The notes below the pieces were generated by a model. It was not told the DNA's origin. It saw nothing but the letters and a program-made list of their open reading frames with translations, and ran no database searches. From Hymenobacter sp. BT559 (lineage in GTDB: Bacteria > Bacteroidota > Bacteroidia > Cytophagales > Hymenobacteraceae), in contig NZ_JAELXV010000002.1 of NCBI RefSeq assembly GCF_016427535.1, positions 496,001 through 560,000 on the forward strand: a DNA stretch of 64,000 nt, read 5' to 3'. Below, piece by piece: positions 52,467 through 62,900 of this stretch. Within the stretch, counting starts at the first letter, position 1. Each line of letters begins with the position of its first letter. The position numbers and the translations under genes were made by a program.

Positions 52467-54518
52467 CTACTGCTCGGCCAACGCAAGCTGACCTAGGGCC
52501 TCGGCCACCGAGTGTACCGGTAGCTGGCAAGCCCGGTTGCGGCACACATAAAGGGTTGTTTCGGCCGTAGCGTTACGTCCTTGCAAGAGCGGTAAGTTGC
52601 TAGCGGACAATGTGCCAGCAAGTATATCATTCGGTAGAAAATACTGGCTAAGCTCGCGTCGAAGCTTCTCGACCTCCGGCCCGACAATAGCCACCTCGGC
52701 GCCCGGCCGCACCAGCGCCACGTAGAGGCTGGCCCAATTGGTAAGGTGCTGCGGCTCCTTCACTACCAGGCTTTGCACGCGGCCGAGCATGTTCGCTGCT
52801 AGGTCTTGGTACTGAGTATTTTCAAGATGACGACCTAGGCGCAGTAGGTTGTGCGCCATCACCGAGTTGGAGCCCGGTATTACGTTGTCGAATAATTCTT
52901 TCTTGCGGGCGATGAGCGGCTCGGCGCTTGCATCGGTGTAGAAAAACTGCTGCTCGGTCGGGTCAAAGAAGTTGTCGAGCACGTAGCGCGTCAGCACCTC
53001 AGCTTCGCGCAGCCAGCTTTCGTCGAAGGTGACTTCGTAAAGACCGATGTACGCCTCAATCACCAGCGCGTAGTCTTCCAAAAAGCCGTTGATAGTGGCG
53101 CGGCTATTCTTCCAGGTGCGATAAAGCTGTGGGCCGTGGCGAAGGTTTTGCTGTAAGAACTCCGCGTTGCGCAACGCTAGCTCTAATAGTTCGGCCTCAC
53201 CAAAGGCCCGGTAGGCAGCAACCAGCCCGCTAAGCATAAGTGCGTTCCAGCCAGTCAATACTTTATCATCCAGTCCTGGCCGCACGCGGTGGCTCCGAGC
53301 CGCCAGCAGCTTGTGCTGCCACCCGTGCACGAGCTTAGCCAAGACGTGCAGTTCCAAGCCATGCTCGGCAGCAAAATCAGCGTCTGATTGCCGCCGGTGC
53401 AGAATATTGCGGCCGTGCTCCCAGTTGCCTAGGCCCGTGCAGTTGTAGTAAGCCGCGGCCAGCGCTTCTTCGGCACCTAAAACGTGTTGCAGCTCCTCCC
53501 GCGTCCATACATAAAACTTGCCCTCCTCGCCCTCGCTATCGGCATCGAGCGAAGAGTAAAAGCCACCTTCCGAATTGGTGAGTTCGCGCCGTACCCAGGC
53601 CACGGTCTGAAACACAACCTCACGGTACAACGGGTCACGCGTGACTTGGTACGCCTCACTGTACAGGCTTAGTAGCTGGCCATTGTCGTACAGCATTTTT
53701 TCAAAATGCGGTACTAGCCACTCCGCATCGACCGAATAGCGAGCCCAGCCACCACCCACTTGGTCATATATGCCACCCCACGCCATCTCGCGCAGCGTCA
53801 GATTGACTTGGTTGAGCATCTGTTGGCTGCCCGTTATGTGATAGGTACGCAATAAAAACCGCCAGATATTGGGCATCGGAAACTTAGGTGCGCGGTTAGT
53901 GCCGCCCCGCTCGCGGTCAAAGCGCAGCCCTAGGTTATATGCCAGCAGCTTAAACTCTTCGTCGTTCACTTGAGCGCTAGATACATCGCTCGCCGCGCCG
54001 TATTTCTCTAGTTCGCTAGCTTGCAGCACTTGCGCAAAGCGCTCGGCTGACCCGTCTAACTCAGCACGGTGCTCGCCGGCATAAGCCTGAGCGATGTTTT
54101 CGAGCAGCTTTATCCAGTTGCCGGGCGCGAAGTAGGTACCGCCATAAAAGGGCTTGGCCTCGGGCGTGAGCATCACGTTTAACGGCCAGCCGCCCTGGAT
54201 GCCCATAGCTTGCACCGCGTCCATATAAATTTGGTCTACATCGGGCCGCTCTTCCCGGTCAACCTTGATGCATACAAAGTGCTCATTCATTACCCGCGCC
54301 ACCTGCTCGTTTTCAAACGACTCGCGTTCCATTACGTGGCACCAGTGGCACGCCGCATAGCCTATACTTACGATAATAGGTTTTTGCTCGGCCTGCGCCC
54401 GTGCTAGTGCCTCTGGCCCCCAAGGGTACCAGTCCACGGGGTTGTGGGCGTGTTGCAGTAGGTAAGGGCTGGTTTCGTGCCCTAGGCGGTTGGTTGGTGT
54501 AGGCGAAGGTGTAGACAT
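52467..54518 (-). CDS. YyaL/spermatogenesis-associated 20-like protein (thioredoxin-like DUF255)
   Basis: 683 residues. Thioredoxin-like N-terminus (about 1-170) with [11 protein letters not shown] (Cys57, Cys60), [33 protein letters not shown] and QGGWPLNV; then a large alpha/alpha-barrel like that of N-acylglucosamine epimerases (about 190-680). Bacterial members are of unknown function. It is the next gene upstream of priA on the same strand. The start at 54518 matches the common N-terminus [21 protein letters not shown]. Confidence 0.9.
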   Translation of the reverse strand: MSTPSPTPTNRLGHETSPYLLQHAHNPVDWYPWGPEALARAQAEQKPIIVSIGYAACHWCHVMERESFENEQVARVMNEHFVCIKVDREERPDVDQIYMDAVQAMGIQGGWPLNVMLTPEAKPFYGGTYFAPGNWIKLLENIAQAYAGEHRAELDGSAERFAQVLQASELEKYGAASDVSSAQVNDEEFKLLAYNLGLRFDRERGGTNRAPKFPMPNIWRFLLRTYHITGSQQMLNQVNLTLREMAWGGIYDQVGGGWARYSVDAEWLVPHFEKMLYDNGQLLSLYSEAYQVTRDPLYREVVFQTVAWVRRELTNSEGGFYSSLDADSEGEEGKFYVWTREELQHVLGAEEALAAAYYNCTGLGNWEHGRNILHRRQSDADFAAEHGLELHVLAKLVHGWQHKLLAARSHRVRPGLDDKVLTGWNALMLSGLVAAYRAFGEAELLELALRNAEFLQQNLRHGPQLYRTWKNSRATINGFLEDYALVIEAYIGLYEVTFDESWLREAEVLTRYVLDNFFDPTEQQFFYTDASAEPLIARKKELFDNVIPGSNSVMAHNLLRLGRHLENTQYQDLAANMLGRVQSLVVKEPQHLTNWASLYVALVRPGAEVAIVGPEVEKLRRELSQYFLPNDILAGTLSASNLPLLQGRNATAETTLYVCRNRACQLPVHSVAEALGQLALAEQ

Positions 54519-54542
54519 AGCAAGGAAAGCGACGGGTAAAAC

Positions 54543-54569
54543 AAAACCCAGCCGAGTGGGCTGGGTTTT
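54543..54569 (-). terminator. Terminator of the GSCFA gene
   Basis: AAAACCCAGCC (54543-54553) pairs with GGCTGGGTTTT (54559-54569). On the minus strand it follows the GSCFA stop (54576) by a few bases and gives a U-tail. Confidence 0.85.
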
Positions 54570-54575
54570 GAGAAA

Positions 54576-56822
54576 TTATGCAGCAGGCGCCTCCGGCGCT
54601 GCTGGTGGCGTTTTCTTGCCCGGCGGCCGGCCGCGGCGTGGCGTGTCTGCTTTTGCCGCTGGCTTTTTAGGCGTGGCAGCTTTAGCAGCACGAGCCGCCC
54701 GGGGCTTGGCTTTAGTAGCAGGCTTATCGCTAGAGGCTTCCTCGCTGGCATCTAAGGCAGCCGGGGCCGCTTCAGTTGACGGGTCAGTCATTTCAGCCTC
54801 GTTAGGCGCTGGGTTGTCGGCTGATGCAGCAGGCTGGCGAGCAGCTTTGGGCCGGCCGCGCTTGGGCTTGGCAGGGGCGGTATCAGCCGCCACCTCAGCC
54901 GCGAACTCTTCTACCTCGGGCTCGCTAGGCGGAAACTCAGCTAGCGCCACTGCGGGCCGCTCTAGTAGTACTTCAGGAATAATCGGCGGCGAAATAATCG
55001 GCGCTGTTGCGGGCTCCGCTGCCGGCTCAAGTGCGGGTACTTCGGCTGCTTCAGCTGTCGGCGAGCGGTATAAGCTAGTGCGTTTGCCCCGCTTCACCAA
55101 GGCCGATTTTGTAATGACTTTTGATTTTTTGGGAGTTGGACCAGTGCCTCGCTTACGAATTGGCGCTGGCTGCTCTGGGCTAACCGGTGCTGGAGCTTCG
55201 GCCGGTCGCTCAGGCGTAGTTTCAGTTCCTAGGTCATTATCTGGCTCAGAAGCTACCTCATTAGGCAATTCAGCTAAGGCCAGCGGCCCAGCAAAAACCC
55301 CTTCTGCAGCCGCCGGCGCTTCAAACGTCTCGCTATAAGTAGCAGATTCCTCTGTTACCTCTTCGGTAGGCTCTTCTGCTTCATCTGGCGAAAGCTGGCT
55401 GCCTTCCTGTTCAGCGGCCAAGCGGGCGGCGTTTTTGCGCGCCGTGCGTTTGGCTCCGCCTCGTGAGCGACGCTTCTTCTTTTTAGCAGGATAGCCAATC
55501 CCTTCCTCCGACACCGCTACTAGTAATTCGACCTCTGGATTGGTAAGCAAGGCTTCTACCTCAGCAGCTACTGACTCTTGAGGTAGTGCCTCGGCCGGTG
55601 CTACGGGTTCTTCCGACGCTGGCAGAGCCACCGGAGCCGGGCGGTTATCGCGCCGGTCGCGGCTAGTGCGGTCGTTGCGCCGGCCATCGCGGCGATTTTC
55701 GTGGCGTCGGTTTTGCTGCGGCGCTGTCTCGGTGGGGGGCAGTAGGGTAGGAGATGCGCTATCGGCCTCGTCGCTGCCAATATCGATGCGCTCCTCATCA
55801 TCTACCACCTCTACCTCGGGCACGCGCACTGGGCGGGGTGGGGGTAAAGCAGCCAGCTGGCGCTGCACATCACGTAGCTCTTGGCGTACATCCACGCCCT
55901 GGCTAGTCATGCGCTCGAGGCGCTCGCGGGTCTGGTCTAGGAAAGCGCGGTGCTCTGGGGCACCTGGGTGCAGCGGCCGGTGACCTAGGGATTGCCGCAC
56001 GGCCGCCCATTCCTTGCGGAAGCGTCCGAAGTCAGCATCGAAATAGGCCCGCGCAAACCGCTCCCAGATGTAGTCTTCCGCAACTTCCGACGGATGCAGC
56101 ATATCGGCCGCGTAAAAGCGATAGTCGCGTAGGTCATCAGTGAGCAACTCGTAAGCTGGGAAATAGCTGACGTTAGGAAGCAGCTCACTCAGGTAGTGGC
56201 AAGCCACCCGCAGCACCGATTTGCTCACCGCATTCAGCGGCAGCGTGTCTTTTATGTGCCGCACGGGGCTCACCGTGAGCACAATGCGAATAGCGGGGTT
56301 CATGCGCCGCAAAAGAGCGTGCACCTCCGCTAAGCCGTTTACTATCTCATCAGCTGTCAGCAGCTCTTTCTCAAATAAGCCAGCCGGCAGTTTATGCAAA
56401 TTGCTTACTAGCTCACCGGTTTCGCGTAGGCGATAAGCCCAGGCGGTACCTAGAGTAAGAATTACCGCATTGGCGGTGCGCACAAAGTCGCCTACGCGGC
56501 GCACCGTTTCCTGGATGGTTTGCAGCAGCTCGACCGGTGACTCGGCCCCAATGGTACCATGAAAGTCATAGCTCTGCCAGCGGCCTCGCGCTTCCACCAC
56601 ATGCTGCTGCCAGTCCTGCTCTTCGCCGGCTGCCGCCCGCAGCAGTTGGGCCAGCGCTAATGGCTGAAACACGGTGCCAAAAGGATTGACCAGCGCATTG
56701 ACTTTATTAAGCCGTAGCCGCTCGCCAATACTGTCGGCAAAACATGAGCCCACCGTCAGCACCCGCGCCGTGCGCGGCAATAGCCGCTCCTGCGGCGCAA
56801 TAGTTAATTCAGTCCGAAACAT
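54576..56822 (-). CDS. GSCFA-domain protein with long disordered AT-hook-bearing tail
   Basis: 748 residues. The first ~320 form a GSCFA domain (GDSL-like hydrolase family): TVGSCFADSIGERL, YDFHGTIGAESP, TLGTAWAY, LTVSPVRHIKDTLPLNAVSKSVL, HPSEVAEDYIWERF. The remaining ~430 are disordered: an Arg/Asn/Asp run (NRRHENRRDGRRNDRTSRDRR, about 375), acidic Pro/Glu/Ala stretches, and a Lys/Pro-rich histone H1-like end with two AT-hook cores RGRP (655-658 and 730-733). No signal peptide. GSCFA proteins are ordinarily only the domain. The tail suggests binding to DNA or RNA; the enzyme link to nucleic acid is unexplained. TACCTTTG (56829-56836) ends six bases from the start. Confidence 0.85.
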   Translation of the reverse strand: MFRTELTIAPQERLLPRTARVLTVGSCFADSIGERLRLNKVNALVNPFGTVFQPLALAQLLRAAAGEEQDWQQHVVEARGRWQSYDFHGTIGAESPVELLQTIQETVRRVGDFVRTANAVILTLGTAWAYRLRETGELVSNLHKLPAGLFEKELLTADEIVNGLAEVHALLRRMNPAIRIVLTVSPVRHIKDTLPLNAVSKSVLRVACHYLSELLPNVSYFPAYELLTDDLRDYRFYAADMLHPSEVAEDYIWERFARAYFDADFGRFRKEWAAVRQSLGHRPLHPGAPEHRAFLDQTRERLERMTSQGVDVRQELRDVQRQLAALPPPRPVRVPEVEVVDDEERIDIGSDEADSASPTLLPPTETAPQQNRRHENRRDGRRNDRTSRDRRDNRPAPVALPASEEPVAPAEALPQESVAAEVEALLTNPEVELLVAVSEEGIGYPAKKKKRRSRGGAKRTARKNAARLAAEQEGSQLSPDEAEEPTEEVTEESATYSETFEAPAAAEGVFAGPLALAELPNEVASEPDNDLGTETTPERPAEAPAPVSPEQPAPIRKRGTGPTPKKSKVITKSALVKRGKRTSLYRSPTAEAAEVPALEPAAEPATAPIISPPIIPEVLLERPAVALAEFPPSEPEVEEFAAEVAADTAPAKPKRGRPKAARQPAASADNPAPNEAEMTDPSTEAAPAALDASEEASSDKPATKAKPRAARAAKAATPKKPAAKADTPRRGRPPGKKTPPAAPEAPAA

Positions 56823-56828
56823 GAGCTA

Positions 56829-56836
56829 CAAAGGTA
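56829..56836 (-). promoter_or_regulatory. Probable -7 element of the GSCFA gene
   Basis: TACCTTTG on the minus strand, six bases before the ATG, implies a leaderless or near-leaderless mRNA. No clear -33 element. Confidence 0.55.
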
Positions 56837-56910
56837 GGCGCTGCGTAGCTGTTAGCTTATGGCGACTAGCTATTAGATTCTAACGCTGGTATCACGCTGT
56901 CAATCAACAA

Positions 56911-56963
56911 AAAAGCCCTGATAGATGACCTAGCTAGGAGCAAGGCCGTCCATCAGGGCTTTT
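56911..56963 (-). terminator. Terminator of the rpsF-rpsR-rplI operon
   Basis: AAAAGCCCTGAT (56911-56922) pairs with ATCAGGGCTTTT (56952-56963); a 29-nt loop holds the palindrome CCTAGCTAGG. Located 38 bases after rplI on the minus strand. Confidence 0.8.
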
Positions 56964-57000
56964 AATAGCGAGTAGCTATTACTAACTACTCGCTTAAAAT

Positions 57001-57444
57001 TTAAGCAGCTACTACGCGGAAATTAACCGTGTGCTTAACTTCTTTGTGCAGGTTCAGCGTAGCGGTATAGTCGCCAGCGGTAGTCGGCTCCTGGTCGAAG
57101 CTCAAGCGCTTGCGGTCTACCTCGATACCCTTGTTTTTCAAGGCATCAGCTAGCTGCAGGGTAGTTACGCGGCCGAAAATTTTGCCGGTTTCACCCACTT
57201 TAGCAGGCAGCTCAAATACTTGGTCACCGATTTGGTCAGCTACTGCTTGTGCATCAGCTTTAACCTTTTCAGCTTTGTGAGCCGCTTGGCGCACGTTTTC
57301 TGCTACAATTTTCTTAGCCGATTTGTCAGCCAGAATAGCGAGGCCTTGGGGCAATAGGTAGTTGCGGCCGTAGCCCGACTTCACCGTTACGAGGTCGTTC
57401 TTGTAGCCCAGACCCTTAACGTCGTCTTTCAGAATGATTTCCAT
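57001..57444 (-). CDS. rplI: Ribosomal protein bL9
   Basis: 147 residues, the standard length. N-terminal domain MEIILKDDVKGLGYKNDLVTVKSGYGRNYLLPQG-type text, then the helix and C-terminal RNA-binding domain (IFGRVTTLQLADALKNKGIEVDRKRL). Third gene of the rpsF-rpsR-rplI operon, 11 bp after rpsR. Confidence 0.97.
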   Translation of the reverse strand: MEIILKDDVKGLGYKNDLVTVKSGYGRNYLLPQGLAILADKSAKKIVAENVRQAAHKAEKVKADAQAVADQIGDQVFELPAKVGETGKIFGRVTTLQLADALKNKGIEVDRKRLSFDQEPTTAGDYTATLNLHKEVKHTVNFRVVAA

Positions 57445-57455
57445 CTCTATAAAGT

Positions 57456-57728
57456 CTATTTCAGGGCGTCAGTTACGTAGGGCATCAGAGCCAAGTGGCG
57501 AGCTTTTGCTACTGCCTGGGCCACTTTGCGCTGGAATTTCAAGCTAGTACCCGTGATACGGCGGGGCAGCAAGCGACCCTGCTCGTTTACAAACTTCAAT
57601 AGGAAGTTCGGGTCTTTGTAGTCTACGTACTTGATACCGTTCTTCTTGAAGCGGCAGTACTTGTTGCGCGTGTCAACGGGCTTGTTACCGTTGTCGCGGT
57701 TGTTGTTGCGGTTGTTCGAGGTAGCCAT
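57456..57728 (-). CDS. rpsR: Ribosomal protein bS18
   Basis: 90 residues with a basic Asn-rich N-end and the conserved core ([42 protein letters not shown]). Binds 16S rRNA as a heterodimer with bS6. Standard order rpsF, rpsR, rplI. Confidence 0.97.
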   Translation of the reverse strand: MATSNNRNNNRDNGNKPVDTRNKYCRFKKNGIKYVDYKDPNFLLKFVNEQGRLLPRRITGTSLKFQRKVAQAVAKARHLALMPYVTDALK

Positions 57729-57747
57729 CGTGTTACGTACTAGAGGG

Positions 57748-58119
57748 TTACTGAGCGGCAGCTTCTTGCGGAGCTTTCGGCTGGTTCATTTCGCCGTTGC
57801 GGCGGCGCTCGTTGTAAGTCACGGCGTGCTTATCGAGCACCGTGGTCAGAAAGCGGATAACCCGCTCGTCGCGGCGGAAAGCCAGCTCCAGTACGTCTAC
57901 AATATTGCCCGAGCCGTTGTAGGTCAGGGTAAAGTAGTAACCAGTGGATTTCTTTTGAATCGGGTAAGCCAGCTTGCGCAAGCCCCAGGCTTCAGTAGAA
58001 ATGAGGTCGGCGCTATTTTCCTTAAGCACCTGCGAGAACTTCTCGACCGTCTCTTGCACCTGGCCCTCGTTTAGCACGGGGGTAAGGATGAAGACCGTCT
58101 CGTAATTTCTTACGTCCAT
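57748..58119 (-). CDS. rpsF: Ribosomal protein bS6
   Basis: 123 residues starting [20 protein letters not shown] (ATG 58117-58119). Typical bS6 text includes [19 protein letters not shown] and [12 protein letters not shown] longer frame upstream lacks homology. First gene of the ribosomal operon, transcribed from a consensus promoter about 45 bases upstream. Confidence 0.96.
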   Translation of the reverse strand: MDVRNYETVFILTPVLNEGQVQETVEKFSQVLKENSADLISTEAWGLRKLAYPIQKKSTGYYFTLTYNGSGNIVDVLELAFRRDERVIRFLTTVLDKHAVTYNERRRNGEMNQPKAPQEAAAQ

Positions 58120-58160
58120 TGACGGGGTTGATTTTGGGAGTGAAAAAATGAATTGGGGTG

Positions 58161-58192
58161 CAAAGGTACTGATTTCCCGCAAGATTACCAAG
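58161..58192 (-). promoter_or_regulatory. Promoter of rpsF-rpsR-rplI
   Basis: On the minus strand TACCTTTG (plus-strand 58161-58168) with CTTGG (58188-58192) about 20 bases upstream. Transcription would start near 58155, leaving a ~35-nt leader. Confidence 0.75.
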
Positions 58193-58448
58193 TGCCCACC
58201 TAAGTATCCGTCTAGGCCGACCTACTCCTTCACTCCATGAACTAATCATGAGTGGCGGCGCTTACCCAATAGTTAAGCATCGCACCTAGGGTAGCTATCA
58301 AAAAGTAAGCTCCTGCTTAGGCAATTAACTGCGTAGGTGATACCTTAGTATAAATCGCCACTGCATTACAGCAGGAATAAGCTGTCTTAATTGGTTATTT
58401 AGGCAGATTCTAAATAAGCTGCTAGGGCCCTAAAATGCCTTTCTCACC

Positions 58449-58479
58449 TTTGCCACCCACAATTCCTAGCCTACATTTG
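58449..58479 (+). promoter_or_regulatory. Promoter of the act (alternative complex III) operon
   Basis: TTTG (58449-58452), 19 bases, TACATTTG (58472-58479): an exact fit to TTTG-N19-TAnnTTTG. Start site expected near 58486, about 40 bases before actA. Confidence 0.85.
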
Positions 58480-58527
58480 TACCCCGGAAAGGGTACGCCC
58501 GCATTCCGTTTTTACCGGTTCGTTTGG

Positions 58528-59844
58528 ATGATGAATAGCTTTCTATCACGCACCAGCTATTGGGTGCTAGCACTATTTCTGGCCTTGGCGGGCTCCGCCA
58601 CTGCACAGGACGCCACATCGGCAGCTACCGTAAGCCAGCAAGGTGTAACCCCTGGGGGCACCGCAGGAGCAGCCCCAGCTACTGGCGGCGGTGATGCCGC
58701 TGCTATTCAGGCAGGCGACGCTCTTTTCAAGGCTAACTGTACGCAGTGCCACGCAGTAAATGAAAAAGTGGTGGGCCCGGCACTAGCTGGAATCACTAAG
58801 CGTCGTCAAATTCCGTGGTTAATTAAGTGGGTCAAGAACCCTGCCAAAGTTATTGCTAGCGGTGACGAGTATGCCGTGAAGCTGTTTAATGACTACGGTA
58901 AGCAGCAGATGCCTTCGTTCGCGCTGTCGGACAAGGAAATAACCAGCATCATGGCTTGGGTTGATTCTCAAGGTGCAGGTCCTGTTGCTGGTCCTACTAA
59001 GGAGAATGCAGCTAAAGTTGACGGCGCTGGTGGAGACACCGCCGATGCTGGTGGCGCTGGTGCAGGCAAGTATGCCGATGTGCTGCTCATCGTGCTCGTG
59101 GTAGTGCTGATTGTATTAGTAGTTACGCTCGTCATCATCGCTAACTTGATGAAGGACGTGCTGCGTGGTCGCAAAGACCTAGACGGCCGCGATGTAGAAA
59201 TTCTGGAGCAGCGCTTCGACTGGGCTGGTTTGTATAAGTCAACTGCTCTCCGCGGCATAGTGGGCGCTGTAGTAGCACTAGCATTACTCTACGCTGGTGT
59301 GCAAAGTGTAATGGCTGTTGGCCTGACGCAAGGTTACCAGCCCACGCAGCCGATTGCTTTCTCGCACAAGCTGCACGCTGGCGAAAACAACATCAACTGC
59401 GCTTACTGCCACACCTCAGTTTATAAGGGCAAATCAGCTAATATCCCATCGGCTAACATCTGTATGAACTGCCACTCGCAGATTAAGACAGAATCGCCGG
59501 AAATCAAGAAAATCTACCGGGCCATCGAGCGCAAGCAACCCATTCAGTGGGTGCGCGTGCACAACCTGCCCGACCTTGCTTACTTCAACCACTCGCAGCA
59601 CACCCAGGTTGGTGGCATTCAGTGCCAGACCTGCCACGGTCCCATCCAAAATATGGAAGTGGTGTACCAGTACTCGGCTCTCACGATGGGCTGGTGCATT
59701 AATTGCCACCGCGAGACTCCTCTCAACACGAAAGGCAATGCTTACTATGACAACCTCGTGAAACTGCACGACAAGTCTAACAATGCAGTTCCTTTCACTG
59801 TGTCGTCGAACGGCGGTACCGAGTGCTCGAAGTGCCACTACTAA
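58528..59844 (+). CDS. actA: Alternative complex III subunit ActA with fused N-terminal cytochrome c
   Basis: 438 residues. Signal peptide; N-terminal monohaem cytochrome c (about 65-155; first CxxCH near residue 71 and MPSF as probable axial Met), Gly/Ala linker, one long TM helix plus a second hydrophobic segment, then a multihaem domain with CAYCH, CMNCH, CQTCH, CINCH and CSKCH. Six CxxCH motifs in all: one in the N-domain and five in the C-domain. ActA passes electrons from menaquinol oxidation to a terminal acceptor. ATG 58528 (or 58531) chosen for the signal peptide. The N-terminal monohaem piece may substitute for or add to a separate ActE. Confidence 0.9.
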   Translation: MMNSFLSRTSYWVLALFLALAGSATAQDATSAATVSQQGVTPGGTAGAAPATGGGDAAAIQAGDALFKANCTQCHAVNEKVVGPALAGITKRRQIPWLIKWVKNPAKVIASGDEYAVKLFNDYGKQQMPSFALSDKEITSIMAWVDSQGAGPVAGPTKENAAKVDGAGGDTADAGGAGAGKYADVLLIVLVVVLIVLVVTLVIIANLMKDVLRGRKDLDGRDVEILEQRFDWAGLYKSTALRGIVGAVVALALLYAGVQSVMAVGLTQGYQPTQPIAFSHKLHAGENNINCAYCHTSVYKGKSANIPSANICMNCHSQIKTESPEIKKIYRAIERKQPIQWVRVHNLPDLAYFNHSQHTQVGGIQCQTCHGPIQNMEVVYQYSALTMGWCINCHRETPLNTKGNAYYDNLVKLHDKSNNAVPFTVSSNGGTECSKCHY

Positions 59845-59965
59845 GTTTTTTCAGCTAAGCTTTATTATTTAGGACGCGAAGCACTTAACTAAGATTAAAC
59901 GAGCGCAGGCTATCACCTTGCTGCCGCATCTTAGGTCCTCTTCGTCCGTCTCCTTACTACCTACA

Positions 59966-62900
59966 ATGAAATACTGGAAGGGAATTGAAGAGCTGGATAA
60001 TTCGCCGGAGTTTGCTAAGAACGCCTTCGCCGAATTTCCTGACTTTCTGCCGGTGAAGGAAAGCCGCGCCGGCGATGCCGAAGATAGTTCGGTAGCCCCC
60101 CGCCGTGACTTTCTAAAGCTTATGGGTTTCGGCGTAGCAGCGGCCACACTAGCCGCTTGCGAAGCACCGGTTCGCAAAGCAATTCCGTATCTCAATAAGC
60201 CGGAAGAGGTCGACCCGACTATCTCTAACTTCTACGCCTCGACCTACTTCACTGGCTCCGATTACAACGCGGTACTGGTGAAAAACCGTGATGGTCGTCC
60301 GATTAAGCTAGAAGGTAACCCTGAGTCACCTGTGACGCGTGGTGGCCTCTCGGCCCGCGCACAAGCTGCCATCCTAAGCTTGTATGACGGTGGCCGCCTG
60401 CAGCAATTTATGGCTAAGGGCAAGAAGGCTGATTTTGACAAAGTCGACCAAGCCATTCGTACTGGGCTAAACAGCGCTACTGGTAAAATCACCATCGTAT
60501 CGCCGACTATTATTAGCCCTGGCACCAAGCGAGCCATAGCTGCTTTCGCAGCAAGCCACCGCAACGTAGAGCATGTCATGTACGACGTCAACTCTGCTTC
60601 GGGACTACTGCAAGCAAATGGTGGTGTACTGCCAGCCTATGATTTTAGCCGCGCAAACGTTATCGTTAGCCTAGGCGCCGACTTCCTAGGTACGTGGATT
60701 TCGCCTGTTGAATATTCGCGTCAGTATATTACTAATCGTAAGGTTAGAAGCGATGGGCCAGCTAAGCCCACTATGTCGCGCCACTACCAGTTTGAGACGG
60801 CTCTATCCTTGAGCGGTTCGAACGCTGATATCCGCGTGCCAGTTAAGCCTTCGCAAATGCCAGCAGTAGTGCTAGCGCTGTACAGTGCCATTGTAGGTGG
60901 TGGTACGGCTCCAGCCTTGACTCCAGCTATCAGTGCGAAAGTGAAGGCTGCTGCTACTGAATTGCAGAACAACCGCGGTGCTTCGCTCGTGGTAGCTGGT
61001 TCTAACGACCCTGCAGTTCAAGTTCTAGTTGCTGCTATCAACCAGAGCCTCGGCAACGTGGGTACTTCGGTTGACTTGACGAATCCGTCTTATGTGCGTC
61101 AGGGCGATGATGCGCGTATGGCGCAGTTCGTTCGCGACCTCAACAGCGGGGCTGTTAGTGCTGTATTCTTCTACAACGCTAACCCGGTATACAACCACCC
61201 CCTAGGTGCGCAAATTAAAGCCGGTATTGCAAAAGCTGCTTTAAGCGTATCGCTCAACGACCGCCTCGACGAGACGGGTTCGCTGTGCCAATACCAAGCG
61301 CCCGACAGCCACTGGCTAGAGTCGTGGAATGACTATGAGCCCAAGCGTGGTTTCTTGAGCCTTGCTCAGCCCGCTATTACGCCCATCTTCAAAACCCGCC
61401 AGGGACAAGAAAGCTTCTTGCGTTGGGCTGGTTCTAACGAGACCTACTACAACTTCCTAAAAGCTGGCTGGCGCAATGTGCTTGGTGCTAATGGCTTCCA
61501 GGCTGCTTGGGATAAAGCTGTACACGATGGTGTTGCTACCGGTACCGCTCTGACTGCAGCCCCAGCTTTCTCGTCACCAGTAATTGGTGCAGCTGAAGCT
61601 GTAAGCCGCCTACGTAATGTGCCTACAGCTCCGGCTGGCACGGTAGAGTTGGCGTTGTATGAAAAGGTAGGTATCGGCGAAGGTGGCGTAGAAGCTAACA
61701 ACCCCTTCCTGCAGGAATTGCCCGACCCAATTTCGAAAGCTACTTGGGGCAACTACGTAGCCGTGCCCCGTGCTATGGCAGTAGCCAATAAATGGGAGCA
61801 AGGCGATGTGCTAAGCATCAGCGCTGCTGGAGTGGCAAAACCACTCAACCTGCCAGTATTGATTCAGCCAGGCCAAGCTGATGGCACCGTAAGTATTGCT
61901 GTTGGTTACGGCCGTGTGATGGCTGGCCGCGTTGGCGATAACGTAGGTGAAAATGCTTTTCCGTTTGCGCAAGTAAATAAAGACGGTATTGTCTACGCCA
62001 ACGCTGTAACGCTGAAAGCTACAGGTGCCAACAGCCCTATCGCACAGACGCAGACGCACCACACTATCATGGACCGCCGTGAGGTGGTGCAGGAGAACAC
62101 ACTGGAGAAGTACCGCGAAAATCCTAAAGAGGTAACGGAGTATGAGCGCATTGCTACGCCAGAAGGCCTAGAAAAGCCCAGCAAAGTTTCGCTCTGGCAG
62201 GATTACCAGTATAATGACCATCACTGGGGAATGGCAATTGACCTCAACTCGTGCATTGGCTGCGGCTCATGCGTGATTGGGTGCCAGACCGAAAACAACA
62301 TTGCCGTTGTAGGCAAGCAGCAGGTTATCAACCGCCGCGAAATGCACTGGATGCGTATCGACCGCTACTATAGCTCGAACGCGCACAAGAGTGATTTCGA
62401 CGAAAAAGGCAAGCTGGACACATACGCTGCTATGGAAGACCCTTCGGACAACCCGCAGGTAGTATTCCAGCCCATGCTGTGCCAGCACTGCAACCATGCA
62501 CCCTGCGAAACGGTGTGCCCAGTGCTAGCCACTACGCACAGCTCAGAAGGTCTCAACCAGATGACCTACAACCGTTGCGTGGGTACTCGCTACTGCGCCA
62601 ACAACTGCCCGTATAAAGTGCGTCGCTTTAACTGGTTCTCTTACTACTCTAACGAGAAGTTTGAGGACGTGAACGGCCACATGTTTACCGACCTAGGCCG
62701 GATGGTGCTGAACCCCGATGTAACGGTTCGTGCCCGCGGTGTAATGGAGAAATGCTCTTTCTGCGTACAGCGTATTCAGCTTGGTAAGCTAGAAGCTAAA
62801 AAGCAGAAGCGCCGCCCATTAGACGGAGAAGTTGTCGCCGCTTGCGCACAGTCCTGCCCCACCGAAGCCATTCTTTTCGGCGATATGCGTGACCCAAGCA

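Larger units (their letters stand above)
58120..58527. other. Divergent intergenic region (rpsF / act operon)
   Basis: 408 bp between oppositely oriented operons. Contains the two promoters listed. The middle (about 58200-58440) is AT-rich and has no gene or obvious operator. Confidence 0.6.

Noticed and set aside
54490-55338. 282-codon plus-strand Gly/Ala/Ser-rich frame
   Set aside because: Antisense to the low-complexity tail of the GSCFA gene; the minus-strand reading has the GSCFA domain and AT-hooks.
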